56,622 nt of DNA from Candidatus Zixiibacteriota bacterium (GTDB taxonomy: Bacteria; Zixibacteria; MSB-5A5; UBA10806): NCBI GenBank assembly GCA_020344055.1, contig CP070813.1:540326-596947 (forward strand), read 5' to 3'. The notes under the pieces are model-generated. The model ran no database searches. It had not been told where the DNA came from and saw only the letters and a program-made list of their open reading frames with translations. Position 1 is the first letter of the stretch; every line of letters starts with the position of its first letter. Shown in pieces: positions 27,348 to 36,514 of the stretch. Both the position numbers and the translations under genes were made by a program.

Positions 27348-29339
27348 TCAATCGTTATGTTCCCCGGATCTACCCAAATACCGCAGTACTTTCACAGAAT
27401 CATGGTCATAAACGGTCTCAAACATCAATCTGTTTTCCCAGAGGCATTCGGGGTGCAGCTGGTAGGTTTCCTGTTCGCGCGGCCCGATGAATAGGTAATC
27501 GATGTCAAAGCTATCCACTATGGCGGTGACTTTATTCAGCGATGCGGTTTGAAATAAAGTGTCGATAACGTGAAGTCTCTCAACTGCCGCGTTACCTCCG
27601 ACACCCCAGAGGGCTGCCATCATGTACGTTCCCACGGCTACCGGGCGTTCGGCCAGGGGCGGGACGGGATTGAATTCATACTCATATTCCGGATCGTAGC
27701 CATGTCGTCCCTGTACTATAGAATTGGGCGGGGTGTTTTCCTTTATCCACCTGAGCGCCCGCATCTCATTGGAGCCTATGTAGTTCTCCATGCCGCGGCT
27801 TCCTGCGAAACCGCCGAATGCCTGAATATCCAATCCAACGGTCGGTAGAGCGATCAGAAGCGCGATAACCACGATAACTTGAGTTCGTCGGTTGGCATGT
27901 AATACTCTCTCAAAAAGAAAAGCGGCGCCTACCAACAACACCAGTTGGAGCGGCTTACCCGCCTTTCTCAATATCACATTGATTTCAACTATATGCCGTA
28001 AGAGCAATCCTATGACCAGCGCCACCAGGCCCAATAGCCAGATCCGGCCTACAGGACTGCTTATCCTCTTTTTTATGGAAATCCACCAGCCGGTAATGCC
28101 AAACAGGAAAATCGGTCCATAATCCAGCATGAGATAAAAAGGGAGGATAGCAATTATCCCGGTCATGGGGGTCAGGGTCAAAAGCTCTTTCTGGCTGCCG
28201 ATCATGTTCAGCCCAAAAATATAGAAAAGCGAAAATCCGGCCGCCAGGGCGATACCTCCTGCAAGACGCAGAATTGACAACCTGGCCGCGCGATCTCCTT
28301 TCAAAAAACTGATAATATTATCGAGGCCGACCCAGAGAGCCAGGATGGTGCCAAGGAACGAATCACATCCGAATGCCACAAAAACAAGGGCACCAAGAAT
28401 TATGCCGCGCACCAAAGGGGGTATCCTGATCTGTCCGGCGCATTGTATCTGGACGGTCGTGGCGATGAACAAAATGGCCGCCGCGGCGTGCGGCTCCACC
28501 CAGAAGTCCCTGAGGTATCCGTGTGAGAGCCCTGAAAATCCTTCGAGTTTCTGCCACACCGGCCCCAGGTGGGGAATCATTTCGGTGATTTTCATCATAT
28601 TGCCGATGACGCGGCCGATGATGAAAATATCGACATAGCTGTAGAAAAACAGCGTCAGGGACAGGGCCGATACTACCGCCCGTCGGGATACGCCGCTTAG
28701 CCTTAGCAACTGCCCCAGTGTCAGGAAGAGCATGAGGACGTTGATACAATTCTGCATAAGCACCAGATTCCATACCGAAAGTTGCAGGTGCACAAGACGA
28801 TAAAACGAGGCTGGCACCACGTGGAAAAACCAGTAGTAATGGGCGGTAAGTCCATGGTAGTAGATGTTGGTCGGAGGCACATTCTTGGCCAGCTCGGCGG
28901 TAACGGAAACGTGGTTAAAATAGTCATAGACGAACATAGTGGGGAAGATGTGTACTTGGCCGTCGAGTCGGCCGGCGCGAGCAACCACGATGACGGTAAG
29001 AACGATGGCAACCATGGCAAAGATCAATTCCCACCGGCGCTCACAGACAAATGACAGCAGTCCCGCGCTATAATTCCGGGACTTCGAGCGGTTTGGGATG
29101 AAATAGATAGCGGTTAAGGCGGCCGAGCCACATGACAGGATCAACAAAGAGATATTGAAGCGCATGAAGAGTATGCATGCCAGTATAGCGTACGCATAGC
29201 CAAGGGCATACCCCCAGATCAACTGATCTGCGGTACTCTCGAGCCATCCCCGACGTCGGAAAACGGATGTCAGGGCAAAGCCGGGACTGATTATCGCCAG
29301 GAAGTACGGGACATATAATATGTATAGAAGCAAATCCAT
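27348..29339 (-). CDS. Large multi-spanning membrane protein, DUF2298/GT-C-like
   Basis: A 663-residue integral membrane protein with about a dozen helices and a C-terminal soluble domain (about residues 525-663). The first extracytoplasmic loop contains 'VYDYFNHVSVTAELAKNVPP' and then 'HGLTAHYYWFFHVVPASFYR', an Asp/His pattern seen in YYY/DUF2298-like and GT-C proteins. The soluble tail opens 'LRWIKENTPPNSIVQGRHGY', a motif commonly found at the end of these enzymes. It is the third GT-C-like protein in this window. It is convergent with the O-antigen ligase-like gene. The probable role is transfer of a lipid-linked sugar on the periplasmic face. Confidence 0.6.
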   Translation of the reverse strand: MDLLLYILYVPYFLAIISPGFALTSVFRRRGWLESTADQLIWGYALGYAYAILACILFMRFNISLLILSCGSAALTAIYFIPNRSKSRNYSAGLLSFVCERRWELIFAMVAIVLTVIVVARAGRLDGQVHIFPTMFVYDYFNHVSVTAELAKNVPPTNIYYHGLTAHYYWFFHVVPASFYRLVHLQLSVWNLVLMQNCINVLMLFLTLGQLLRLSGVSRRAVVSALSLTLFFYSYVDIFIIGRVIGNMMKITEMIPHLGPVWQKLEGFSGLSHGYLRDFWVEPHAAAAILFIATTVQIQCAGQIRIPPLVRGIILGALVFVAFGCDSFLGTILALWVGLDNIISFLKGDRAARLSILRLAGGIALAAGFSLFYIFGLNMIGSQKELLTLTPMTGIIAILPFYLMLDYGPIFLFGITGWWISIKKRISSPVGRIWLLGLVALVIGLLLRHIVEINVILRKAGKPLQLVLLVGAAFLFERVLHANRRTQVIVVIALLIALPTVGLDIQAFGGFAGSRGMENYIGSNEMRALRWIKENTPPNSIVQGRHGYDPEYEYEFNPVPPLAERPVAVGTYMMAALWGVGGNAAVERLHVIDTLFQTASLNKVTAIVDSFDIDYLFIGPREQETYQLHPECLWENRLMFETVYDHDSVKVLRYLGRSGEHND

Positions 29340-29600
29340 TCGCTGGTATTGTCGATGTTATTTCAGCATCGCCGTAAATGTGTTCATTAGTCTGGCATCT
29401 CCTGTCTGACGCCGGTTATCAGCGGCCGAATGTAACGCTTCAAAAATTTAGAGTAAAAAAGCGGTATGGGCAAGGTAAAAACCACGATATGGAGATGGGA
29501 AGGCCGGCGATTCTTACAGATCCTCTCGGATTGCGGATAGCGCACTTCAATTGATTCTTAAATGACAGTCTTTGACGTTACTGGTTCTCGATAGATTTAA

Positions 29601-30596
29601 TTATTGAGATATACCGGCTAATACCAGCTTAAAATTATCGACAGCTAAATTCCTGCCTACGCCGACTCTACCGAGAAGATATGGATTTCGATCAGGGCGG
29701 TTATGTCCATCGAAGGTGGTAACGGCGCTTCTGAATCCTCTTTTTGCGATTTCAATCGCTTCGTCGTTGATATCGATCATACGGCCGTTGGGATACGCGA
29801 AATCGTGAACATCGGTTTCTATCCTGTTTTCTATATCCTGTTTGCTCCCTGATATTTCGCCCTCGAGCTCGTCTATTTTAATCCTGCTTAGAATAGGATG
29901 GTTTCTGGTATGCGCGCCGATTGAAATCAGGTCGGAAGTCGACAGGCGTTTGACCTCTTCCCACGTCATGGGATGGTACGCCGGGAAAAGATCATGGTCG
30001 ATCATCCCCGGGGATTTTTCCTCGAGATATGAGATAATGTTATTTTTTTCACTCGAGCCGATCAATTTTAAGTGCTCAATTATTCTGTTGACCGAGATTC
30101 GTTGCCGTAAAGGATCCGAAATATCAAGATTGCCCAGTTTAAAATGAGACAGGTCGATTGTTGACAACCGGGACGATACAAGCAAGACCCTGACATAATC
30201 CGGCCAGATAAAGCGAACGTCTTTTCTGTCATTGCCGATAAAATTGCTGGTAATATATACGGTTGCGGGGATACCCAATTCCCGCAGAATGGGGAACGCC
30301 GTTTCATAAACGGACCTGTAACCGTCGTCAAAAGTAACAACCGCCAGATGGAGTCTGGTTTTTTTGTTTTTGAATATATCCAGCATATCGGAAATAGAAA
30401 TAACGTCGTAGTTCTCTTTTATATATAGCATCTGTTTCTTGAACTCGTCGGGATGGATCTGAGTCCAGTCGTCGCAGGATTTATCCTCGGTAAGCCCGTG
30501 ATACATCAAGATAACGCATTTATGCCGGTTTATATACTTTAACGGGCGCCAGAGGAACGTTTTGGAGATTAATTTCTTGAAAATACCCTTTACCAT
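29601..30596 (-). CDS. Polysaccharide deacetylase (NodB/CE4 family)
   Basis: A 331-residue carbohydrate esterase 4 protein. It has 'VVTFDDGYRSVY' with the catalytic and metal-binding Asp pair (about 89-91), and the metal site 'GAHTRNHPILSRI' (His229 and His233). A late block 'FAYPNGRMIDINDEAIEIA' is also family-typical. CE4 enzymes remove N-acetyl groups from chitin-like or peptidoglycan sugars. An insertion of about 70 residues (about 130-200) between the two motif regions makes it longer than minimal NodB proteins. No signal peptide is clear; the basic N-terminus may hold it at the membrane. The ATG is preceded by an RNA region able to form a pseudoknot. Confidence 0.85.
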   Translation of the reverse strand: MVKGIFKKLISKTFLWRPLKYINRHKCVILMYHGLTEDKSCDDWTQIHPDEFKKQMLYIKENYDVISISDMLDIFKNKKTRLHLAVVTFDDGYRSVYETAFPILRELGIPATVYITSNFIGNDRKDVRFIWPDYVRVLLVSSRLSTIDLSHFKLGNLDISDPLRQRISVNRIIEHLKLIGSSEKNNIISYLEEKSPGMIDHDLFPAYHPMTWEEVKRLSTSDLISIGAHTRNHPILSRIKIDELEGEISGSKQDIENRIETDVHDFAYPNGRMIDINDEAIEIAKRGFRSAVTTFDGHNRPDRNPYLLGRVGVGRNLAVDNFKLVLAGISQ

Positions 30597-30600
30597 CTAT

Positions 30601-30666
30601 GGCTTGTTAAAGGACGTTGAGGGAGGATCTAAAGGCCGGGGGAACAAGCCTTAAGATCCTCTCAAC
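30601..30666 (-). promoter_or_regulatory. Pseudoknot-capable leader directly upstream of the deacetylase ATG
   Basis: In minus-strand RNA order there is GTTGAGAGGATCT (30666-30654), then GGCTTGTT (30650-30643), then AGATCCTCCCTCAAC (30630-30616), then AACAAGCC (30608-30601). The first and third pair over 13 bp with a 2-base bulge. The second and fourth pair perfectly over 8 bp. The pairs interlock, which is H-type pseudoknot topology, and the last strand ends four bases before the ATG. An extended hairpin using AAGGC/GCCTT is a competing fold. No T-run follows, so it is not an ordinary terminator. Confidence 0.45.
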
Positions 30667-30686
30667 TTTGCGTAATTGGTAAAATT

Positions 30687-33600
30687 TTAGCGAATTACCA
30701 CCAATTTTCCACTTGAAGCGCCGCCATCAAAACTTATGGTGTATAAATACACGCCGGAGGACACCTCATTACCGCTATTATTTTTCACGTCCCAGACCCA
30801 ATCTCCGGCCTGCGTCGCTTTTTCTGTTCTGACGATATTGCCTGATACCGTGGCGATCGATATTTTCGCTTCCGAGGGAACGTTCTTGAAAACTATGTTC
30901 TGATGTCCGTCCGATACTCTAAAAGGAACGGGGTAGGCGTAAAGGTCAAAGATGGCGCTGAATTGGAAAGGCGAAGTATAGAGTATATTGTCCGAACTCG
31001 CCCGCCAGAAGTAATTCGTATTTGGTTCTATGGGGTCGGGAATTTGCCAATTGGTGGCCTGGCCCGGGGCAATGCTTAGAGCGCCGGATTCAATGGGAGA
31101 GTCAAATTGGCTGTTATCATCGACCTGGATATATATAAGATCGGTCCCGGGAACATAATCGACAACGAAGATCGGGCGCTCGGTATTAATAACGCTACCG
31201 TTGGGCGGGTAAATCATATCGCTCTCGGATACGCTGCCTGAAGCGTTGGGGGAGAGGGTGAAATTGGTTGTTGTCGACCAATCGCTGGAATCGCTGTGAT
31301 CGGAGGCCATGGCGCGACAGCGCCAGAAGTAAATAATGTTATCGGACAATTCCGAATATGTCACCGATGCTATAGAATCGGCCAGCAGATCGATCTCTAT
31401 TAAGGGCAGCGGAAATGCCTCGACGGTATCGAGGGCGAACTCGTAATAAACCGGGATCGAAGAATTCACGGTCCAGCAAGAGACCTCGACTGAATTTGTA
31501 ACCGGGTCGATCTCGGTCTCCCTCTGTTGCGGCACCGGAATACCGCTTGTAACGATGTCCGGGCAATTGGATATGGGCGATGAATTCCCCATTTCGTCAA
31601 AAGCCTTGATAGCTATATAATATCTCTGGCCGGCGTTTAATTCGAGGGTAACAGACTGAGCCGTACCGGGTGCAGCCGGCGATGGAGGATTATTTACGAG
31701 CCCCGCGGATGACCAGTTCTGCTCGGTGATCAGATTTGCAGAATGTCTGATTTCATAATGATGGCAGACTCCCGTTGAATCATCGCATCCGTCCTCGCCG
31801 GGGGCGCTCCAGGAGGCGATAATTTCACCCGCCTCCTCTCCGAGCTGTAGATAAAGACTGTCGATCCGGCAGGGGTCGGTGGTATCAATTGCGGCACTTG
31901 TAGGAATCAGGATGGCTCCATCGGAGTTCAGAAGGCTGACCTGATTGGTGGAATCGCCGAGGCTTCCGTCAGGCCACAATCTTTTATAATAACCGCCAAG
32001 GCTATAGGTGTCGATAGTGCTGGAATCGTAGGGGCTGTTCCATGAAGGTTTAAATTTTACAAGGACCAGGGCGTTTGCGAAATCCCTTGCGTAGATATGA
32101 TCATTCTGATTCCAAACGTACCATGAATGTTGAGTGGTATCCTCATAGTTATTGGGGATTACGGGCTGGCCGATATTAAAATCGATGGCGCGAATCCACC
32201 CCATTTGCCTGAAATCAGTGGTTACCCTGCAAATCCCAAAATAGATCCTGGGCCCGGCGATAAGATAATGGCAGGCCAGGGCGAAATTGTCCCACCTTGC
32301 TTTTTCATTGCCCCATTTGCTCGTCCCATAATAATGCAGCAACAGCATCGATTGGTCTTTTGACGCCCCAACAATAGGATAATGCAGGAATTCATCTTCT
32401 ACCATGCCGGCTTCCGGTCCGCCGTTTGTCACGCGGTTGTACATTTCAACAGAATGATAATGCATCGGCGCGTTTGTGGGACCTGTGGCGTAGTATAGCG
32501 GGATACTTCCAAGCTCGGATACGTTCCCGCCAACGAGAGTATCGGGCATGTTATTGACGACAAGCGTATCTCGAATAGCCTGGGCCTGATAATATACCGT
32601 CCAATGCCTGTAAGCCGAATCGGCCGCCGCCTGGCTCAGGAAATCTTCAAATCCGTCAACCTTATCCCAATCATTGGTGGGTAAACCCAGCCAGGGCCAG
32701 TCATCGCCCATGTATCCGCTGGCATTATTGTCTTTCACGTAATTAAAAATGAAGGTTTTAAAAATCCGCAAAAAGTCGGGATTGTTTTTCTGGAACCAAC
32801 CGTTTCTGGCCTTGAATACCCAGGTACCCTTGATCCTTGATTGCCAGCGGAAATCCGCGGTGGCGTTCGGGTTAATATTCGCATCCCTGACGCCGTCGTT
32901 GTTAGTATCATTGACAGGATCCCAGCCCGGTATTAAATAGCTGCCCCCTCCCAGAGAGGCTATATAAATCTGGCCTTTTACGGTCCCGAACGCGGGTTGA
33001 GAAGATCCGGGATTGGTGCATCTCAGTCTGATCCAGTAATCGATATAGACCTCGTCGTCAATGTAGGTCCTCTGCCATTGAGACGTTGTGGGCACCTGCC
33101 ATTCAACTTTGCCGTTCTGCATCATGTCGTTGGTTTCATCGCCGGTAATCTGAAGGGAGCTCCAGCCGGAACCGTTATAATATTCCCATACGCCCGACCA
33201 ATCCGAAGAAGCGGGCGAGGTCAATGTGAAATGGGCTTCCTTAAAACGTCCGTAGAAGCCGAGGTACAGGCAATCATTCAAGTCGGTACAGAACCCCTGA
33301 TTGGTTCCATTATAAGCGGCGTCGGTGACCTCAAGATAATTTTGAGTGGAGTTGTCGAAAACGAAGACTCCCTGCCCGGAAGGCCCCCATTGCCAGGCGC
33401 CGTTGCCGTATACATCCGTAAGGCCGAATTTATCTTCCGTCGGTACCGCGCCGCGTATATCCTGACTGCCGTTCTCTTTGAAATGGAGATATGAATTTTC
33501 GGGATTCAGACCTTCGGCGACGGCTCTTGGATAGGAATCTAAGGCGAAATCGAAAGACGAAAACGAATTATCGTTGTACAGGCAAATAACCATATCTGGA

Positions 33601-33824
33601 TTTCGATTGAGCAGGTATTCTATCTGCGAGTCACCGCCGCCTCCCTGAGCGGCATCATAGCCGTCGAGCCAGTCATACTGTGCCGCAACACTATCTAAAG
33701 CCTCATTGCTTAAGTCGTAAAACCCTAAGGCGTCATGTTTGGTAAGAATCCAGGATCTTAACTGGGCATATGACAGCGCCGGTATGGTTAAGATCAAAAT
33801 CGCAATCAAGTTAAGTTTTCGCAT
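30687..33824 (-). CDS. Large secreted glycosidase-like protein with fibronectin-type domains and T9SS tag
   Basis: A 1045-residue exported protein with signal peptide 'LIAILILTIPALSYAQ'. The N-terminal half (about 25-600) resembles putative glycoside hydrolases of the GHL15 type: 'ILTKHDALGFYDLSNEALDS', 'WQSRIKGTWVFKARNGWFQK' and a long (beta/alpha) pattern with Asp/Glu such as 'NASGYMGDDWPW' and 'GMVEDEFLHYPI'. Two fibronectin-III-like domains follow (about 655-765 and 770-855), then another Ig-like module. The C-terminal domain ends 'GEVSSGVYLYTISFDGG'-like and 'KLVVIR', as in T9SS sorting domains, although the classic 'YPNPFN' is reduced to 'AYPVPFRV'. A CTGGAGGA ribosome site precedes the ATG. 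Catalytic residues are not certain. Confidence 0.65.
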   Translation of the reverse strand: MRKLNLIAILILTIPALSYAQLRSWILTKHDALGFYDLSNEALDSVAAQYDWLDGYDAAQGGGGDSQIEYLLNRNPDMVICLYNDNSFSSFDFALDSYPRAVAEGLNPENSYLHFKENGSQDIRGAVPTEDKFGLTDVYGNGAWQWGPSGQGVFVFDNSTQNYLEVTDAAYNGTNQGFCTDLNDCLYLGFYGRFKEAHFTLTSPASSDWSGVWEYYNGSGWSSLQITGDETNDMMQNGKVEWQVPTTSQWQRTYIDDEVYIDYWIRLRCTNPGSSQPAFGTVKGQIYIASLGGGSYLIPGWDPVNDTNNDGVRDANINPNATADFRWQSRIKGTWVFKARNGWFQKNNPDFLRIFKTFIFNYVKDNNASGYMGDDWPWLGLPTNDWDKVDGFEDFLSQAAADSAYRHWTVYYQAQAIRDTLVVNNMPDTLVGGNVSELGSIPLYYATGPTNAPMHYHSVEMYNRVTNGGPEAGMVEDEFLHYPIVGASKDQSMLLLHYYGTSKWGNEKARWDNFALACHYLIAGPRIYFGICRVTTDFRQMGWIRAIDFNIGQPVIPNNYEDTTQHSWYVWNQNDHIYARDFANALVLVKFKPSWNSPYDSSTIDTYSLGGYYKRLWPDGSLGDSTNQVSLLNSDGAILIPTSAAIDTTDPCRIDSLYLQLGEEAGEIIASWSAPGEDGCDDSTGVCHHYEIRHSANLITEQNWSSAGLVNNPPSPAAPGTAQSVTLELNAGQRYYIAIKAFDEMGNSSPISNCPDIVTSGIPVPQQRETEIDPVTNSVEVSCWTVNSSIPVYYEFALDTVEAFPLPLIEIDLLADSIASVTYSELSDNIIYFWRCRAMASDHSDSSDWSTTTNFTLSPNASGSVSESDMIYPPNGSVINTERPIFVVDYVPGTDLIYIQVDDNSQFDSPIESGALSIAPGQATNWQIPDPIEPNTNYFWRASSDNILYTSPFQFSAIFDLYAYPVPFRVSDGHQNIVFKNVPSEAKISIATVSGNIVRTEKATQAGDWVWDVKNNSGNEVSSGVYLYTISFDGGASSGKLVVIR

Positions 33825-33870
33825 TTTGTCCTCCAGTTAGTAATCGTCAACAAGAATTATGCCGGCGCAC

Positions 33871-33900
33871 ATTCTACAATTTTAATCACTTGTTTATCAA
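33871..33900 (-). promoter_or_regulatory. Putative promoter of the glycosidase-like gene
   Basis: On the minus strand TTGATA (33900-33895), an 18-base spacer and TAGAAT (33876-33871) precede the ATG at 33824, leaving a leader of about 40 bases with GGAGG near its end. Confidence 0.4.
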
Positions 33901-34197
33901 TTAATTACAGAATTTAGGCGATGGGAAAGCCAACCGGTTGTTGGCCTTATTTTGCTCAGCCATCTTGCCTTTTTGCCGTAATCGCAATAAGTTCATGGGA
34001 TTATAAGCCGTATAAATAATATACATGTATAACATTCATTTATAGAAAGCTGTGCCTGACGATCCCTGCCAAGAATTGAGAAGCCTCCATTTTTCTAATC
34101 TGCCGCGACCTTATTTTATTATTGGTTATCGACATGAGATTCGAAATCTTCATTTCATTTCCGGGGGAATATATCCGATAATCTTCAGTGCTGGCAA
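33901..34197. other. Intergenic region without a recognisable gene
   Basis: This is the middle of a 446-base gap between the VanZ-fusion and glycosidase-like genes. It contains no open frame with a ribosome site and no tRNA. A terminator-like hairpin lies at the left edge and a promoter candidate at the right edge. Confidence 0.4.
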
Positions 34198-34198
34198 G

Positions 34199-34219
34199 AA
34201 AAATCCTCGCTAAGGCGAG
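34199..34219 (-). terminator. Probable terminator of the VanZ-fusion gene
   Basis: On the minus strand CTCGC-CTTA-GCGAG (34219-34206) is followed by GATTTTT. The stem is only 5 bp but GC-rich, and it lies about 50 bases beyond the stop codon. Confidence 0.45.
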
Positions 34220-34270
34220 TCAATATAGATTTTAAAATTCAAATTAATAGACGTTAAAATCTGGTCAATC

Positions 34271-35287
34271 TTATCTCAATTTGATATCGCCTATAAAAAG
34301 ACCGAAGGGCTTATCGGGGTACGAAGCAAATATATATAGCGCTTTTATGCTGTCTATATCCAGTTCTCGATATACCGATCCATGTTTTATATCATCCAGA
34401 GGGATTTGAATATCATTTAGGCCCGGAATAATGTTAAATTCATGGTTGAATCTATCCTGATATGTGCCGCGGTAATGAGTATCATCAATTCTTACATGAA
34501 GTATAAGTGGGTCTTTGAGCTCCGAGTATACCATAAAACCGAGGTATCTATAATCACTCCAGTCCGGGAAGGGCCCCTCGATTTTGAATCCCGGGTAAGA
34601 AGCGACGTCAAATTCGATGTATACAATATAGTCGATAGAGAAACCTGTCAGCCCCGTCGGAATTTCGGCTTTTTTAATTTTCGCGTGCGAAGCCTCCAGA
34701 TAATAATTTTCCCAGAACGAATCAAAGGTACAGATGGCAGGGGAAATTTCGTGGCGGCGTATGCACGCAATCCCTTTAAGAGCGATCGGAATTAAAGCTA
34801 AAACTATGGAGAGTGCAGCTGCGATAAATATCACGGTTTTCATTCGTCCTCTCCGGGCATTCCGGTATAATTCCATACGGCGGTCAAAGATGGCATAAGA
34901 GGCCAGGAAAGAAAAAGCTCCGGCGACGTCCTTGAGAAAATCCATCACGTCGGCGTCACGAGGCCCCGCGATCTGCTGGTATTCGCTTAAACCTCCTATT
35001 ATTACCGCCAGAACAAAGGCGATGAAGTAGTGCGTTATGCGTTTCTTTATAATTTTCCCGAAAATCCAGGTGATTAGACCCAGAAGAAGAAGCGACAAGA
35101 TTCCAAAAAAAGGAATATGCTTGAGGTTATTGATCTCTTTCAATAAAAAATCGCTGTTGGGGATTCTGGTATATTTGAGGGCCAATAATAACATTATGGC
35201 AATTGTAGCCGGTAAGATTTTATTTTTAAAGAGAGACGTTTTGCCGGAACGCGGGTTTCGGGAATTAAATGGGCCGGTAATGGACAT
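34271..35287 (-). CDS. VanZ-like membrane domain fused to a carbohydrate-binding-like domain
   Basis: A 338-residue protein. Residues 25-135 hold four membrane helices with the VanZ hallmark 'GGLSEYQQIAGPRDADVMDF' and 'LKDVAGAF'. A fifth helix (about 150-172) leads into an external C-terminal domain (about 180-338) of beta-strands. This contains 'YRYLGFMVYSELKDPLILHV', 'NIIPGLNDIQIPLDDI' and a final 'GLFIGDIKLR', a pattern like CBM11/galactose-binding-like jellyrolls. VanZ-type proteins commonly sit in exopolysaccharide and exosortase loci. The added domain suggests it contacts the polysaccharide. It follows the ATP-grasp gene by 12 bases on the same strand, so they are one operon. Confidence 0.7.
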   Translation of the reverse strand: MSITGPFNSRNPRSGKTSLFKNKILPATIAIMLLLALKYTRIPNSDFLLKEINNLKHIPFFGILSLLLLGLITWIFGKIIKKRITHYFIAFVLAVIIGGLSEYQQIAGPRDADVMDFLKDVAGAFSFLASYAIFDRRMELYRNARRGRMKTVIFIAAALSIVLALIPIALKGIACIRRHEISPAICTFDSFWENYYLEASHAKIKKAEIPTGLTGFSIDYIVYIEFDVASYPGFKIEGPFPDWSDYRYLGFMVYSELKDPLILHVRIDDTHYRGTYQDRFNHEFNIIPGLNDIQIPLDDIKHGSVYRELDIDSIKALYIFASYPDKPFGLFIGDIKLR

Positions 35288-35299
35288 GCTTGTTATAGA

Positions 35300-36514
35300 C
35301 TATTTTTTTCTCAATTTTTTCTTTATATAATTCTTCATATAATAGAAAATGGTGAAAATCCCGGCGAAAAAAGGCATTCTGTCATAGGGGGCATAAACGC
35401 AATAGTATCTAGGTCCCTTCCAGGTCCTGAGCCAGTCTTTAAACGTTATCTCTTTGGTTCTCATATAATAGATGCTTGAGAGGGTATCCCTGAAAGCGTG
35501 GATGAGGGTTCTTTCGCCGATTTCGAACTCCTTTTCCGGTATCGGCTTACCCAGAAGTTCGTTATACGCGACGTACGGCAGATTGACACCGCTGGTTTCC
35601 ACTACGCCCGACCATCGCGACATCCTGGGATTAACTTCGAACATCTTCATCCTGTTATCCACGGGATCGAATTTCATCTCCGCCCCCACCAATCCGTGAT
35701 ATTTCAGTTTTTGCAGAAACGGCACGACGATGTCGAGCATTTCCTGGTTCAATTCGGGTCGAAACATGGTACCGGTTCCGCACTTGGGAGGATATTGCCG
35801 CAAACGGCGGGCGGTATGGACGACCAGCGGATTATTATCTTTATCATAGTAACCCATAAAAACAAAGATGTTTAGATCCGGGCCTGTTATAAGCTGCTGG
35901 ATCATGACGTTATTCTGGAGATTATAGTTTTTAAGCATATTGTAATTTTGAACGAGTTCCGAGGAGTTATGGACCTTTATCGATTTCATACCCTTGAATA
36001 CGATATCCCAAACATGCCGGTAGATCGGTTTTATGATGCTGGGATAGATTACCTGTTCGGAGATCTGGTTTATATCCACCTCATCTTCGATAAAAGATGT
36101 CCTGGGGATAGGCACGTCATTTTCCATGCATAATTTATAATAGTTCTTTTTGTTCAGATAAGTCTCGATTGCTTTTTTATCAAGTTTATAGGTTATGAAG
36201 TATTCGGTTAGAACGTCGTAGTATTCGCCTATAAATGCGACGTAATCGTCCCTGGAGGGAAATATAAGGGGTTTGAGCTCTCTTTCCCCGGCGAACTTCT
36301 TCAGGATTTCCAGCAGTCTTTCCGGTTCTTTATTGGGATCGATAATGGCGAGCACCTTGCTGTACCTGGAGTAATTTGCCGGGGCGACAGCGGAAGGATC
36401 AACCGTCCAGATCTGAATGTCATGTTTTCCCAGGCTCCTTACGGTGCCCAGGCCGGTGGGGCAGGAACCCAGAATAACAACCTCATTTTTATTGGGGTCC
36501 GGCGAAAATCTCAT
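35300..36514 (-). CDS. ATP-grasp carboxylate-amine ligase-like protein
   Basis: A 404-residue protein with the N-terminal pre-ATP-grasp fold ('EVVILGSCPTGLGTVRSLGK') and an ATP-grasp domain. Recognisable parts are 'LNKKNYYKLCMENDVPIPRT', 'YPSIIKPIYRHVWDIVFKGM', 'VMIQQLITGPDLNIFVFMGY' and the metal-binding 'MKMFEVNPRMSRWSG' (Glu and Asn). Enzymes of this type activate a carboxylate as acyl phosphate and join it to an amine, for example D-aspartate ligases or amino-acid transfers onto sugars. A hydrophobic C-terminal segment (about 380-395) and a basic tail may attach it to the membrane. Its start overlaps the GT2 stop by 4 bases (ATGA), so the two are translated together. Confidence 0.8.
   Translation of the reverse strand: MRFSPDPNKNEVVILGSCPTGLGTVRSLGKHDIQIWTVDPSAVAPANYSRYSKVLAIIDPNKEPERLLEILKKFAGERELKPLIFPSRDDYVAFIGEYYDVLTEYFITYKLDKKAIETYLNKKNYYKLCMENDVPIPRTSFIEDEVDINQISEQVIYPSIIKPIYRHVWDIVFKGMKSIKVHNSSELVQNYNMLKNYNLQNNVMIQQLITGPDLNIFVFMGYYDKDNNPLVVHTARRLRQYPPKCGTGTMFRPELNQEMLDIVVPFLQKLKYHGLVGAEMKFDPVDNRMKMFEVNPRMSRWSGVVETSGVNLPYVAYNELLGKPIPEKEFEIGERTLIHAFRDTLSSIYYMRTKEITFKDWLRTWKGPRYYCVYAPYDRMPFFAGIFTIFYYMKNYIKKKLRKK

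Noticed and set aside
30616..30666. Intrinsic terminator for the 1045-residue gene
   Set aside because: The hairpin is strong, but the sequence after it on the minus strand (GTCCTTTAACAAGCC) has no T-run, and the second interlocked helix is unexplained by a terminator.
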